A stretch of DNA of 64,000 nt from an uncultured Verrucomicrobiae bacterium (GTDB taxonomy: Bacteria > Verrucomicrobiota > Verrucomicrobiia > Limisphaerales > AAA164-E04), in assembly GCA_951813855.1 (NCBI GenBank), contig OX638380.1, forward strand, positions 1,938,876 through 2,002,875. Direction: 5' to 3'. The position numbers and the translations under genes are program-made. The notes beneath the pieces were generated by a model. It saw only the letters and a program-made list of their open reading frames with translations. It had not been told where the DNA came from and did not search any database. Positions 53,145-63,115 of the stretch are shown in pieces (positions within the stretch are counted from its first letter, which is position 1; every line of letters begins with the position of its first letter).

Positions 53145-55070
53145 ATGCTGACCATCTCCCATATCAGCAAAGCTTACGGAGCCAAAACTCTCTTCTCCCA
53201 ATCTTCATTGCAAATCAATGAAGGCGACCGAATCGGTCTGGTAGGACCCAACGGCGCCGGCAAGACCACCCTGCTCAAGATGATATTGGGTCAAATCGAA
53301 CCGGATACCGGAACAATCCGTTCTCAGCGGAATGCCAAGTTCGGCTATTTACCCCAGGAAACGACCAACGCCGGAGAGGAATCGGTTCTCGAGTTGGTGA
53401 CGGCCCTGACCGAAGAACACGCGGCGCTGCGCCAAATCGTCGTCGAAGAAAACGGCGTCGCGAATCGGCCCGGAATTTCCGTGGAAGAAGCGCATCACCG
53501 CTTCGGGGAACTGAACGGTTACCAGTTGGAAGCCGAAGCCGTGAGGGTGCTGCATGGCCTCGGTTTTAGCGACGACCAATTAATCCGGCCGGCTGACGCC
53601 CTAAGCGGCGGTTGGTTGATGCGGGCGCATTTGGCGAGGCTGTTGTTACTGGAACCTCACCTGCTCATGCTCGACGAACCGACCAATCATTTGGATCTGC
53701 CCTCGCTGCTATGGTTCCAGGATTATCTGAAAAAATACCGAGGCGCCCTGCTGCTGATTTCGCATGACCGCGAATTTTTGAACCGCTCCGTCGACCTGAT
53801 CGTCGAGGCCGGTCGTGGGACGCTGACCCGCTATCGCGGCAATTACGACAGCTATCTGGAACAAAAGAGCGCCGCCGAAGAACAGACCATGGCCGCCTAC
53901 AAAAACCAACAGAAAGAAATCAACCGCCTGATGACCTTCGTCAACCGGTTCCGAGCCAAAAACACCAAGGCCAGTCAAGCGCAGAGCAAACTCAAACAAA
54001 TCGAACGGATGAATCTCGTCGAGGCTCCCCAAACGGCCACGCGAAAAATCCGGTTTGCGTTTCCCCAACCCCAGCGGAGCGGATTGCGCGTGCTGCGCCT
54101 GATCGACGTAGCCCACGCCTACGGCGAAGAAACCCTCTATCGCGAACTGAATTTCGAAATCGAACGGGGACAACGAATCGGCCTGGTCGGGCCCAACGGC
54201 GCCGGCAAGACGACGCTGCTCAAACTTTTGGCCGAAACCTTCCCGATCCAGTCCGGCCAGAGAATCCTCGGCGCGAACGTTCAAATCGGGTACTACTCGC
54301 AACACCGGGTGGAAATGCTCGACGAAAGCCGCTCCGTCCTGGAAGAAGCTCTGGGAGATTCTGCCACGATCGCCGAATCTTACGCTCGCGACGTTCTGGG
54401 AGGTTTTCTATTCAGCGGCGACGACGTATTCAAACCGGTCCGAGTGTTAAGCGGAGGCGAAAAAAGCCGCTTGGCGCTGGTCAGGCTGTTACTGAATCCC
54501 CCCAACCTCTTGTTGATGGACGAACCGACCACCCACTTGGATATCAATAGCATCGAAGCCTTGATCTACGCCCTCGAACAATACGAAGGCGCCCTGGTTT
54601 TCGTCAGCCACGACGCCCATATGCTCCGCTCCTTGGCCCGCAACGTCGTCCACGTCGAAAACGGCCGCCTGATTCCCTATGCCGGAGATTACGGCTACTA
54701 TCTGGATAAACGCCTCAGTCAAGACGACGACCGAAAACCCGAAGCCGCCTCCCATAAAACCTCCCCGAACTTGTCCGCCAAGGAGCGGCGGCGAGCCAAG
54801 GCGCAGGACCGGCAGCAACGGGCGCAAAGGATCAGCGGTTACAAAAGCCAGGTGGAATATCACGAACGGGAAATCATCCGGATCGAAGCGCACCTGACCG
54901 AGCTGGGAAAAAAACTCATGGACCCGGCCGTCTATCGCGATGCGGCCTCGGCCAAGGCCCTGAAACTCGAAGAAAAAAAGCAGCAGAAAACCTTGCAATT
55001 AGTCACCGCCGAATGGGAACGCGCCGTCGACGAATATTCTGAGGCAATGAAAAAGGAAGAATCCGATTAA
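53145..55070 (+). CDS. ABC-F family ATP-binding protein (Uup/EttA/YheS-like)
   Basis: A 641-residue soluble protein with two ABC domains: Walker A VGPNGAGKTT in each, signature motifs LSGGW (first; Trp follows instead of the usual Q) and LSGGEKSR, and Walker B followed by DEPTNHLD and DEPTTHLD. There is no membrane domain. A basic linker with a coiled coil (NKxKASQAQSKLKQIERM region) separates them, and a long C-terminal coiled coil follows (EEKKQQKTLQLVTAEWERAV). ABC-F proteins act on ribosomes in translation; some give antibiotic resistance. It has neighbours on both strands and its stop overlaps the converging haem-binding gene by 3 bp. Confidence 0.93.
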   Translation: MLTISHISKAYGAKTLFSQSSLQINEGDRIGLVGPNGAGKTTLLKMILGQIEPDTGTIRSQRNAKFGYLPQETTNAGEESVLELVTALTEEHAALRQIVVEENGVANRPGISVEEAHHRFGELNGYQLEAEAVRVLHGLGFSDDQLIRPADALSGGWLMRAHLARLLLLEPHLLMLDEPTNHLDLPSLLWFQDYLKKYRGALLLISHDREFLNRSVDLIVEAGRGTLTRYRGNYDSYLEQKSAAEEQTMAAYKNQQKEINRLMTFVNRFRAKNTKASQAQSKLKQIERMNLVEAPQTATRKIRFAFPQPQRSGLRVLRLIDVAHAYGEETLYRELNFEIERGQRIGLVGPNGAGKTTLLKLLAETFPIQSGQRILGANVQIGYYSQHRVEMLDESRSVLEEALGDSATIAESYARDVLGGFLFSGDDVFKPVRVLSGGEKSRLALVRLLLNPPNLLLMDEPTTHLDINSIEALIYALEQYEGALVFVSHDAHMLRSLARNVVHVENGRLIPYAGDYGYYLDKRLSQDDDRKPEAASHKTSPNLSAKERRRAKAQDRQQRAQRISGYKSQVEYHEREIIRIEAHLTELGKKLMDPAVYRDAASAKALKLEEKKQQKTLQLVTAEWERAVDEYSEAMKKEESD

Positions 55071-56227
55071 CGCCCCAACCGACTTAAATACTCGACCAAA
55101 TCCACCAGATCCTCGGCGCCGATGGCCTCTCCCAAACCGCTGGGCATCAGGGAAGTCGCCATGCGGCGCTTTTCGAAAATCTCCTTTTCGGCGACGGTCA
55201 AGGATTCTCCCAGTAAATTACGCAACGTAAGCTGCCCGTCCTCTTCGCTCAGCACGATGCCTGACAGTTCGTCGCCCGACTCCAGCATCAGTTCCCATCC
55301 TTCGTAACCCACCGAGATGCCGGCGTCGGGTTTCAAGATCGCTTCGTAAAGGGCTTCCTTGCCGAGTTTCTTGCCGATTTCCGAAAGATCGGGCCCCACG
55401 CCGATCCCGACCCCCTCGATGCGGTGACAGTTGACGCAGGTGTTTCGCGCCAGGCGAAACACGGCTTTTCCCCGTTCCGCATCCCCCGAGCGCCCGAGCA
55501 ACACGCTCCGTTCCGGCAGCGGTTCCGGACGGAACGGCGCCGCCTCCGGCAGCAAGGCCGCCAAATCGGCCCGAATCCCGTTCCATGGCGTCTGCTGGAG
55601 TATTTCCCAAGCCTGGCCGATCACGTCTCCGGTCTCCGCGACCGGTCGGCGGCGCAACTCTTGCAGCAACTTTTTGGCTCCGGCTTTCTGCAAGCAAATT
55701 CCCGTGAGAACGGACTGCGCCAGCTTGGAATCGAGTTTGGGGTCGAAGCAAAAAGGAATGACGATATCCCTGGCTTCGCTCGAGGGCGTGCGAGCCAAAA
55801 CCGGCAGCAACGAAACGTTTTTCTCCTCGGCTACCCAATGGGCGATCGCCTTGCCGTTTCCGCTCTTGAATAACCAAGCCAACGCCCGGCTACCGGAAGG
55901 ATGATCGGGATGACGCCCCAAAACGGTAAGCACGGCTTCGGTTCGATTCGTCACGCCGAAACGAAAAGCCAGGTCGACGAGCGCCGGCCGCCCCGACAAG
56001 GCCGTCAACGTTTCGTCCACCAATACGCGAATCTTTTCCGAGCTGCGGTAAACCGAGGGATCGATCCGGCCCAACACCTCGAGGCGCGTTTTCAATTGCG
56101 GATCGAGTTCCGGTTCCGAATCTCCCGGCAATTCGGAGAATCCGATCAGCGACGAATGCCAGACCAAGGAAAACAAGACGATCCATCGCCCGAGCGGAAA
56201 CCGATGCGTTTGGTCAATTTCGATCAT
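55067..56227 (-). CDS. Haem-binding c-type cytochrome-like protein (TIGR02603 type)
   Basis: A 386-residue protein. It begins with a hydrophobic signal-like helix (WIVLFSLVWHSSLIGFSELP), then a helical HEAT-like region, and a C-terminal cytochrome-like domain with the haem site CVNCH (C264, C267, H268) followed by GVGIGVGPDLSEIGKKLGKE and the strand-rich region GDELSGIVLSEEDGQLTLRN. This corresponds to the TIGR02603 haem-binding domain described in Pirellula and Verrucomicrobium. It probably acts in the periplasm. The enzyme to which it gives electrons is not evident here. Confidence 0.85.
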   Translation of the reverse strand: MIEIDQTHRFPLGRWIVLFSLVWHSSLIGFSELPGDSEPELDPQLKTRLEVLGRIDPSVYRSSEKIRVLVDETLTALSGRPALVDLAFRFGVTNRTEAVLTVLGRHPDHPSGSRALAWLFKSGNGKAIAHWVAEEKNVSLLPVLARTPSSEARDIVIPFCFDPKLDSKLAQSVLTGICLQKAGAKKLLQELRRRPVAETGDVIGQAWEILQQTPWNGIRADLAALLPEAAPFRPEPLPERSVLLGRSGDAERGKAVFRLARNTCVNCHRIEGVGIGVGPDLSEIGKKLGKEALYEAILKPDAGISVGYEGWELMLESGDELSGIVLSEEDGQLTLRNLLGESLTVAEKEIFEKRRMATSLMPSGLGEAIGAEDLVDLVEYLSRLGR

Positions 56228-56315
56228 GTCAATTCGTCGCCCGCCGCTCCGGCGGCTCCCCGACCCGGCAGCATCAAGGCCGCTGCCGAAGCCGCCCGAC
56301 GGATCCTTCGCGAGC

Positions 56316-56609
56316 CTACTTCTTCACCAACGAACACAACCCGAAGATCATACTGCCCAACGACATAAGCGCCAAGACTCCGAACACCAACCGGTAATAG
56401 ATATGCCCCTGTCCCGGCTCGAAACTTCCCAAGAAGCCCAAACAGCTGAAAAGCAGCAAGAGCAGCAGGACGAAAATCCGAATAATCGTAAGAACGATCA
56501 TCCAGGGAGAAGTTTCCGTCCTCGAGCCGTAGGGAAGAAAGATCAAAGGCAACAGGACCGCGGCGATACCCACTATGAGGTAAATCGAGGGCGAAACCAG
56601 TCCTAACAT
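56316..56609 (-). CDS. Small membrane protein
   Basis: Taken from the ATG at 56609, the protein has 97 residues and three hydrophobic segments: SPSIYLIVGIAAVLLPLIFL, WMIVLTIIRIFVLLLLLLFS, and VFGVLALMSLGSMIFGLC. A longer frame reaches 56843 but would overlap the sulfatase gene on the other strand, and its extra N-terminus looks like antisense of that gene. No family is recognised. The sequence ends CSLVKK. It lies between the divergent haem-binding and sulfatase genes. Confidence 0.5.
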   Translation of the reverse strand: MLGLVSPSIYLIVGIAAVLLPLIFLPYGSRTETSPWMIVLTIIRIFVLLLLLLFSCLGFLGSFEPGQGHIYYRLVFGVLALMSLGSMIFGLCSLVKK

Positions 56610-56727
56610 GCCGCTAGACTTTGGATCCTTTTTCCGGAGCAACAAGTTTAATTCGCCGGGTTCCTCCTCCCGAGGACCGCAGAATGAGATTGTTCCTTTC
56701 GGAGCGGCTCCTAACATCCTCGGAACT

Positions 56728-58218
56728 ATGACGGCCCCACGACTGCCTCTGATCGGGCTACTCGGTCTGCTAACTTTCACGCTTCCCGCTCCCGCTTCCG
56801 CTTCGGCCGGCGATCCGAAGCCCAACTTCGTCGTGATCTTCATCGACGATCTGGGTTACGGCGATATCGGCCCCTTCGGATCCAAGATCAATTTGACGCC
56901 CGAGCTGGACCGCATGGCGGCAGAGGGCATGAAACTGACTTCGTTCTACGTCGCCGCTCCCGTCTGCACTCCTTCGCGTGCCGCGTTGATGACCGGATGC
57001 TATTCCCAACGGATTGGACTGGCTCGCGGTTCTGATCACGCCGTACTCTTCCCCGGAGATCCCCACGGTCTCCACCCCGATGAATTGACGATAGCCGAAA
57101 TCCTCAAAACCCAAGGTTACGCTACCGGGTGCTTCGGGAAATGGCATCTCGGCGATCAACCGGGATTCCTGCCCAACGACCAGGGATTCGACGCCTATTT
57201 CGGGATACCTTATTCCAACGACATGTGGCCGGGGCACTCCAATCGCAGATGGTCGTTTCCTCCCTTGCCGCTGCTCCGCAACCGCACCGTAATCGGACAG
57301 GTCGATTCCATGGCCGACCAAGGTTCGCTCTGCCGCCAGTTCACCGATGAAGCCGTTCGTTTTATCCGCCGCCATCGAGACCGGCCGTTCTTCGTCTATC
57401 TCCCCCACGCTTTCGTCCACCACCCACGCGCCGCCCGCCCCGAGTTCATGAACCGGGCCAAACGACCGATCAGAGACCGGCCGGCCCCCGAAACCCGGGA
57501 TCGGACGGTCACCCGCGCTCAAATCGAAGAAATCGACTGGAGCGTCGGAGAAATCCTCAAAACCCTGAGAGAATTGCAGTTGGATCAGAACACGCTGGTG
57601 TTATTCACTTCCGACAACGGCGGCAGTCGAGGCTGCGTCAATACTCCCCTGCGCGGCGGAAAGGGCAGCGCCTTCGAAGGCGGAATGCGGGTCGGCACTC
57701 TGGCATGGTGGCCAGGGAGCGTCCCCGCCGGATCGGCGAACGGCTCCATCCTGACCGCCCTGGATCTTCTCCCGACTTTCGCGTCCCTGGCCGGCGCTCC
57801 GTTACCCCAGGACCGCATCCTCGACGGCAGCGATATCACGGCTTCGTTGCAAGGCGAATCGAGTTCGACCGATGCCGACAGGACGTTCTTCTACTATCAA
57901 CAAAACCGTCTCCGGGCCGTTCGTTCCGGTCCCTGGAAACTCTTCGCCGACGGCAAGCTCTACCATTTGGAAACAGACTTGAGCGAATCGACCGACGTAG
58001 CCGCCGATCATCCCGAGGTGACGAACCGACTCGCATCCCTGCTCGAACGAGCTCGCAAGGATCTCGGAGACGGCGAACTCAAAGGAGCGAACGTCAGGCC
58101 GGTGGGTCGGATCCCCCATTCCCGGACTTTGGTGCCCCGGACCGGCGCCGAAGGCGAGGACGCCTTTTTGCCGACCTTGCAAATCAAACCGCCTGCTGCC
58201 ACAAGGCCCTCAAACTGA
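56728..58218 (+). CDS. Exported sulfatase (arylsulfatase family)
   Basis: A 496-residue protein with a signal peptide (MTAPRLPLIGLLGLLTFTLP then APASASA). Sulfatase motifs: metal-binding FIDDLGYGD at 38-46, the formylglycine site VCTPSRAALMTG with Cys80, GKWHLGD and later FTSDNGG. The CxPSR sequence requires activation of Cys80 by a formylglycine-generating enzyme, which is not in the window. Large families of such enzymes in marine and soil Verrucomicrobia act on sulfated polysaccharides. The start at 56728 (signal peptide) is preferred over 56608, where the first 40 codons look like antisense of the small membrane gene. Confidence 0.92.
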   Translation: MTAPRLPLIGLLGLLTFTLPAPASASAGDPKPNFVVIFIDDLGYGDIGPFGSKINLTPELDRMAAEGMKLTSFYVAAPVCTPSRAALMTGCYSQRIGLARGSDHAVLFPGDPHGLHPDELTIAEILKTQGYATGCFGKWHLGDQPGFLPNDQGFDAYFGIPYSNDMWPGHSNRRWSFPPLPLLRNRTVIGQVDSMADQGSLCRQFTDEAVRFIRRHRDRPFFVYLPHAFVHHPRAARPEFMNRAKRPIRDRPAPETRDRTVTRAQIEEIDWSVGEILKTLRELQLDQNTLVLFTSDNGGSRGCVNTPLRGGKGSAFEGGMRVGTLAWWPGSVPAGSANGSILTALDLLPTFASLAGAPLPQDRILDGSDITASLQGESSSTDADRTFFYYQQNRLRAVRSGPWKLFADGKLYHLETDLSESTDVAADHPEVTNRLASLLERARKDLGDGELKGANVRPVGRIPHSRTLVPRTGAEGEDAFLPTLQIKPPAATRPSN

Positions 58219-58399
58219 AGCTGCCCGGATGCAATCGTCTCCGGATTTACGGTCGAACATGGCGCCCCTTCCCCAGCTCAATTCCTTGACGCTCGACTCG
58301 GCTGTGTATTGAAATGCCGAGCAAGGATAACGGAAAGAACCCCACTGGATCATCGCCCCAGTTCCTATCTCAGATCCGGTCACGGAAACCACTGTCGAT

Positions 58400-59206
58400 G
58401 TGCAGGACGATCAACCTAATCTCGCTAACGCTCCCGTCAATATCCTGACGCTCAAGTGGGGAGACCGCTACGGTCCGGTTTACGTCAATCGGCTCTACCA
58501 CGCCGTGGCACGTCATTTAAACCGCCCGTTTCGGTTTCTCTGCTTTACGGACGATCCCCAAGGACTAGGGTCAAAAATCGAAACGTATCCGCTTCCCGAG
58601 CTCGACCTCCCCGAGAGTCACGCTCGAACGACCTGGTTGAAACTCGGTCTCTTCAGGGACGGTCTGGCCGGCTTGCAAGGCCAATGCCTGTTTCTGGATC
58701 TCGATTTGTTGATCGTCGCCAATATCGACGGTTTCTTCGAATACCGACCGGGCCAACGCTGCATCATCCGCAATTGGAAAATGCGGCATTTGGTTTTCAA
58801 ACGGCGCACCCAGGTCGGCAATTCCTCGGTTTTCCGTTGGCAAGCCAACACGACTCAATTCGTGATCGACGACTTGCTCCGGGAAAAAGGCCGAATTCTG
58901 ACCCAGTACGGAACCCGGGCGCCCCAAAGATATTTAACCGTCGGCATCCGGGATCATTGCTGGTGGCCGGAAAAGTGGGTGCGCAGTTTCAAACGCCATT
59001 CGACCCCGCTCTTCCCCCTGAACCTTTTAGTCGCTCCCCGGCTTCCGGACGAAACCCGCATCCTCGTCTTTCACGGCCGGCCCGATCCCGACGAGGCTTC
59101 GAAAGGAGTAACGCAAGGCCGCCTTCACCGGAGGACTCGACCCGCGCCTTGGGTCGCCGATCACTGGCGGGACCGGCCCGGAACCGAAGAAGAGAGTGCT
59201 CCATGA
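58400..59206 (+). CDS. Glycosyltransferase-like protein (GT8/GT-A type candidate)
   Basis: A 268-residue protein, GTG start at 58400. It has a GT-A-type nucleotide-binding core: APVNILTLKWGDRYGPVYVN at the N-terminus, then CLFLDLDLLIVANIDGFFEY with a DxD motif (DLDLL) and an aspartate-rich metal site. The remaining part has WWPEKWVRSFKRHSTPLFPL and a conserved HGRPDP near residue 230. It overlaps the following methyltransferase gene by 4 bp (ATGA), so both are probably one operon and may modify the same glycan. Donor and acceptor are unknown. Confidence 0.7.
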   Translation: MQDDQPNLANAPVNILTLKWGDRYGPVYVNRLYHAVARHLNRPFRFLCFTDDPQGLGSKIETYPLPELDLPESHARTTWLKLGLFRDGLAGLQGQCLFLDLDLLIVANIDGFFEYRPGQRCIIRNWKMRHLVFKRRTQVGNSSVFRWQANTTQFVIDDLLREKGRILTQYGTRAPQRYLTVGIRDHCWWPEKWVRSFKRHSTPLFPLNLLVAPRLPDETRILVFHGRPDPDEASKGVTQGRLHRRTRPAPWVADHWRDRPGTEEESAP

Positions 59207-59937
59207 TTCGAAAACTGAAGCGCGCCTGCGGGATCCGTTTTTCCGTCAAAGCGCTCGTGCGGAATCCAGGCATTCAATGCCGCCAAGCGATCCGGCGTCA
59301 CCGCAGCTTTTCCGAACTCCTCGAAACCTTGGCGGACGACCGGCAAATCACGGTGGTTCAAATCGGAGCCAACGACGGCCGGGACGCCCTCGGCGATCTG
59401 ATGCGCCGCCGCAACGATCGGATCAAACGGGCCCTGCTAATCGAACCGCAACGCGCCGCGTTCGCCCGGCTCGTTCGGCAAAACGAAAGATTCGACAATC
59501 TTGCCTGCATCAACGCGGCGATCGATCGCCAAACGGGGAAACGCACCCTTTACTCGGTCAAGGCTTCCCCGGATCTCGGGGACGGCATCGCTTCGTTCGA
59601 CCGCCGGCACGTCGAACAGGAAATCGCCAACAACACGAGCGATCAAACTGCCGAACCGCCGATCGAGTCGGAAACGGTCCCGGTGTCGACGTTGCAAGAC
59701 GCAGCGGCGAACGCGGACCTCGAGTCGCCCGATGTGCTGATGGTCGATACCGAAGGTTTCGACGCCGAAATCGTCCGGATGGCGTTCGAGGCCGGATGGT
59801 TCCCCACCTTGCTGCAGTACGAACACAAACATCTGAATCGAAACGACCGCAACTCCCTGGCGGTGGATTTAAGACGGCGAGGCTATCTGCTCTGGTCCGA
59901 TCACTCGGATGTCTGGGGAGTCCGTTCGACCGCCTGA
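59203..59937 (+). CDS. FkbM-like methyltransferase family protein
   Basis: A 244-residue protein from the ATG at 59203. A longer frame beginning at 58456 is antisense-free noise over the glycosyltransferase gene. Features of the FkbM group are: ITVVQIGANDGRDALGDLM with the SAM-binding GANDG, LLIEPQRAAFARL, INAAIDRQTGKRTLYSV and the C-terminal VLMVDTEGFDAEIVRMAFEA with the DTEG segment. These enzymes add methyl groups to sugars or small molecules. The ATGA overlap with the glycosyltransferase gene indicates coordinated expression. Confidence 0.8.
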   Translation: MIRKLKRACGIRFSVKALVRNPGIQCRQAIRRHRSFSELLETLADDRQITVVQIGANDGRDALGDLMRRRNDRIKRALLIEPQRAAFARLVRQNERFDNLACINAAIDRQTGKRTLYSVKASPDLGDGIASFDRRHVEQEIANNTSDQTAEPPIESETVPVSTLQDAAANADLESPDVLMVDTEGFDAEIVRMAFEAGWFPTLLQYEHKHLNRNDRNSLAVDLRRRGYLLWSDHSDVWGVRSTA

Positions 59938-60063
59938 CCCGCCGTCCCCCCGGACGGTGCCGGCCACGCCTCCCGCAACGGCAAGCCCAGGGCTCGCGAT
60001 CGAAACCAGCCGAACCAGATTCGACTAACAGCCCCTATCGAGAAACTCGGTCTCCGTATCGAA

Positions 60064-60513
60064 TCATTCGCGGACCCGATTCAGCTCCAGCACCCCTTTA
60101 TCCTTGGAGGACCGGTAATCGGCCCGAAATCGATCGTCTTCCACCGTGCCTTCGAAGGAGTAGATCCCGCCGAAGAGCCTACCCAGATTCTTCTCTCCCC
60201 GCAGTTCGGTTCGAGCTTCGTCGCTGACGGTTTTCAGATCCAGGCGCCACGTGGCGGCGAAGAGACTCCAAGTCGCCCAGAAATGAAATTCGTAGTCTGC
60301 GGAATCGGTATCGGTCACGATGCAACGCAGCTTGCCTCGATGACCGGTCGTTACGCTTTCCCACTTGCCTTCCCATTTACCGACCGGAGAGTAACTCTCC
60401 CCGGCTTGGGCGGTGGTCCTTTCCCATTTCCGGTTGTAAATCGAAGTACAACCGCAACACAACGTCAGCAATAGCACGACCGCCGTTCGAATCCAGTTGT
60501 TGTTCCTCGTCAT
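60064..60513 (-). CDS. Small lipoprotein of unknown function
   Basis: A 149-residue protein from the ATG at 60513 with a lipobox ending LLTLCCGC and then a compact beta-rich domain (SPVGKWEGKWESVTTGHRGK, EFHFWATWSLFAATWRLDL, and GGIYSFEGTVEDDRFRADY) that resembles small secreted lipocalin- or META-like barrels in general appearance only. I do not recognise the family. A start at 60552 is possible in frame. It is convergent with the methyltransferase gene and divergent from the DUF1549 gene. Confidence 0.55.
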   Translation of the reverse strand: MTRNNNWIRTAVVLLLTLCCGCTSIYNRKWERTTAQAGESYSPVGKWEGKWESVTTGHRGKLRCIVTDTDSADYEFHFWATWSLFAATWRLDLKTVSDEARTELRGEKNLGRLFGGIYSFEGTVEDDRFRADYRSSKDKGVLELNRVRE

Positions 60514-60631
60514 GCCGTTTCCCGTCAATCTGTGCCGTAACCGGCGGTTCATGCGCTCAAGGTTTAATCAATTCCGGTTTGACGAACAGACCTCGGGGCG
60601 ATTCAATCCGAACGACCGGTCCCGAGCAAAC

Positions 60632-63115
60632 ATGAATTTCCCGATCCATCGACTCTGCCATTCGGCTAATCGCTTGGTTTTTGGTGGCTTCTGCTGGTTC
60701 GCCTGCCTCTTTTGCTCGCCCCTGATTGCCGAGGAAGTATTGTTCGATCGCGATATCCGCCCGATTTTGGCCGATCACTGCTTCGCCTGTCACGGCCCCG
60801 ACAGCGACCAACGTAAAGCCGACCTTCGCCTGGATACCCGGGAAGGATTGCTGGGAGACGCCAACGCCCCCGGTCCTTTCGTACCGAACGAACCGAAAAA
60901 GAGCCAGGCGCTGTCCCGGATTCTGGCCGAAGATCCGGCGGATCGCATGCCTCCGCCCAAAGCCAAACGCCCCCTCAGTCGGGACCAGATCCGGTTGCTG
61001 CGACAATGGGTGAACGAAGGAGCGAACTGGCAACGGCATTGGGCGTTCGAACCCATCGTCAAACCGGCAGCGCCGGTTTTCGGCGCATCCTCCTGGGGAC
61101 GCAATCCGATCGACCTCTTCATCCATAAACGGCAAACGGAAGCGTCTCTGACGCCGGAACCCGAAGCTTCGCGAGAAGAACTGATTCGAAGGCTTACCCT
61201 CGATCTTCATGGCTTGCCGCCGGAACCGGAGGCTATCGATGCCTTCGTCGAGGATCCGGTGCCCGACGCTTACGAAAGATTACTGGACCGGTTGCTTTCC
61301 TCGCCCCGCTACGGCGAACGCATGGTGTGGAACTGGCTCGATGCGGCGCGATACGCCGATTCCAACGGCTATCAAGGCGACCGGGAACGGACCATGTGGC
61401 CTTGGCGAGATTGGGCCATTAGCGCTTTCAACCGCAACCTGCCTTTTGACCAATTTACCGTTCAACAGATCGCCGGCGATCTGCTGAACGAGGCGACGGA
61501 CGAACAGATTTTGGCCACCGGGTTTAACCGCAACCACATGATCAACGGCGAAGGGGGGCGAATCGCGGAAGAGAACCGGATCGATTACGTCATGGACATG
61601 AGCGAAACGGTAGGAACCGTCTGGCTGGGATTGACCCTGAACTGCTGCCGTTGCCACGACCATAAATACGATCCCCTGAGCCAACGCGACTACTACGGAT
61701 TTTTCGCCTTTTTCAATCAAACTCCGGTCAACGGCGGCGGCGGAGACCCCCAAACGCCTCCGGTGCTGACGGCACCGACCGATCGGCAAAAAATACAGGC
61801 CGAACTCGCCGCCCAAGCCAGAACCGAGCAGGAAACCGTCCTGCGGCTTTGGGAACGCGAACATTGGGCGAACGGCAACGAAGAAATCCTCGCTATCCTG
61901 CAGACGGACATCCGCGACCGCAACGACCGGCAGTTGGACCGGCTCATCGAATTCGCCGCCGCTTCTCGGCCCGACTACACCCAGCGACTCGAAGAATTGA
62001 AAACACAACGCAAGCGACTGGCCGACCTGGAAAAGAGATTCGCCAAAGTCATGGTGATGAAAGACCGGGATTCGCCCCGCGAGACTTTCCTGCTGAATCG
62101 AGGCCTCTACGATTCACCGGAGGAACCCGTCGCCGCCGCTACCCCGACGGCCTTGCCTCCCCTGCCCGGTTCGGCGCCGAGAAACCGGCTCGGTTTGGCC
62201 CACTGGTTAACTTCGCCGACCCATCCGCTAACCGCTCGCGTGTTCGTTAATCGACAGTGGTCCCTCTTCTTCGGACAGGGACTGGTCACCACACCGGAAG
62301 ATTTCGGCACCCAGGGAAAGCGCCCCTCGCATCCGGAACTGTTGGACTGGCTGGCTTCCGATTTCATCGCTTCCGGCTGGAACGTCAAACGCCTCCATCG
62401 GCAAATGCTTTCGAGCGCCGCCTATCGTCAATCGTCCCGAACCTCCCCGGAAAAGCGGCGATCGGATCCGGATAATCGTTGGCTCGCTCGCGGCCCCCGT
62501 TACCGCCTGCCTTCCTGGATGATCCGCGACCAAGCCTTATCCGCTGCCGGACTGCTGGTCGACGAAATCGGCGGCCCTCCGGTCAATCCTTATCAGCCGC
62601 TCGGCGTCTGGGCCGACTTCACGTTCAACAAAAAACGATACCAGGCAGGCAAGGGAGCGGCCCTTTACCGAAGGAGCGTCTACACGTTTTGGCGCCGCAT
62701 CATCGGCCCGACCATGTTCTTCGATTCAGCCAAACGACAAACCTGCACGGTAAAATCTTCCCGGACCAACACTCCCATGCACGCTTTGGCCACCCTGAAC
62801 GACCCCACCTACGTGGAAGCCGCCCGGATCCTGGCCCAGCAGGCGATTCAGGCCGAAACCTCGCCGGAAAAACGACTGGAACATGCTTTTCGCCGAGCGG
62901 TCGGACGCTATCCCCGCCCGGTCGAAACCGGCATCATGCTCCGACGCCTCAAGATCGCCGAAGATTATTTCGCCCAGGATCCGAAAGCGGCCGAAGCCCT
63001 CCTTTCCGAGGGCGATTCGCCTTCCGATCCGGCGCTCGATCCGATCCGGCACGCCGCCTACGCCACCGTTTGCGGCCTCATCCTGAATCTGGACGAATTC
63101 CTTTCCAAACAATGA
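60632..63115 (+). CDS. Planctomycete-type cytochrome/DUF1549/DUF1553 protein
   Basis: An 827-residue exported protein. The signal region (RLVFGGFCWFACLFCSPLIA) precedes an N-terminal PSCyt1 domain with the haem site CFACH (C50, C53, H54). Next come a DUF1549 domain (RLTLDLHGLPPEPEAIDAFV, PRYGERMVWNWLDAARYADS) and a C-terminal DUF1553 domain (RLGLAHWLTSPTHPLTARVF, RTNTPMHALATLNDPTYVEA). It is a signature family of Planctomycetes and Verrucomicrobia; the reaction is unknown. The start at 60632 was taken from the signal peptide. Its stop overlaps the start of the DUF1501 gene by ATGA, the usual partner order. Confidence 0.93.
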   Translation: MNFPIHRLCHSANRLVFGGFCWFACLFCSPLIAEEVLFDRDIRPILADHCFACHGPDSDQRKADLRLDTREGLLGDANAPGPFVPNEPKKSQALSRILAEDPADRMPPPKAKRPLSRDQIRLLRQWVNEGANWQRHWAFEPIVKPAAPVFGASSWGRNPIDLFIHKRQTEASLTPEPEASREELIRRLTLDLHGLPPEPEAIDAFVEDPVPDAYERLLDRLLSSPRYGERMVWNWLDAARYADSNGYQGDRERTMWPWRDWAISAFNRNLPFDQFTVQQIAGDLLNEATDEQILATGFNRNHMINGEGGRIAEENRIDYVMDMSETVGTVWLGLTLNCCRCHDHKYDPLSQRDYYGFFAFFNQTPVNGGGGDPQTPPVLTAPTDRQKIQAELAAQARTEQETVLRLWEREHWANGNEEILAILQTDIRDRNDRQLDRLIEFAAASRPDYTQRLEELKTQRKRLADLEKRFAKVMVMKDRDSPRETFLLNRGLYDSPEEPVAAATPTALPPLPGSAPRNRLGLAHWLTSPTHPLTARVFVNRQWSLFFGQGLVTTPEDFGTQGKRPSHPELLDWLASDFIASGWNVKRLHRQMLSSAAYRQSSRTSPEKRRSDPDNRWLARGPRYRLPSWMIRDQALSAAGLLVDEIGGPPVNPYQPLGVWADFTFNKKRYQAGKGAALYRRSVYTFWRRIIGPTMFFDSAKRQTCTVKSSRTNTPMHALATLNDPTYVEAARILAQQAIQAETSPEKRLEHAFRRAVGRYPRPVETGIMLRRLKIAEDYFAQDPKAAEALLSEGDSPSDPALDPIRHAAYATVCGLILNLDEFLSKQ

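Noticed and set aside
52746..53201. 151-codon minus-strand frame before the ABC-F gene
   Set aside because: No recognisable features and it overlaps the ABC-F start by 57 bp.
58456..59202. Long upstream part of the frame that ends in the FkbM-like gene
   Set aside because: It is a shadow of the glycosyltransferase gene in another frame; the real protein starts at 59203.
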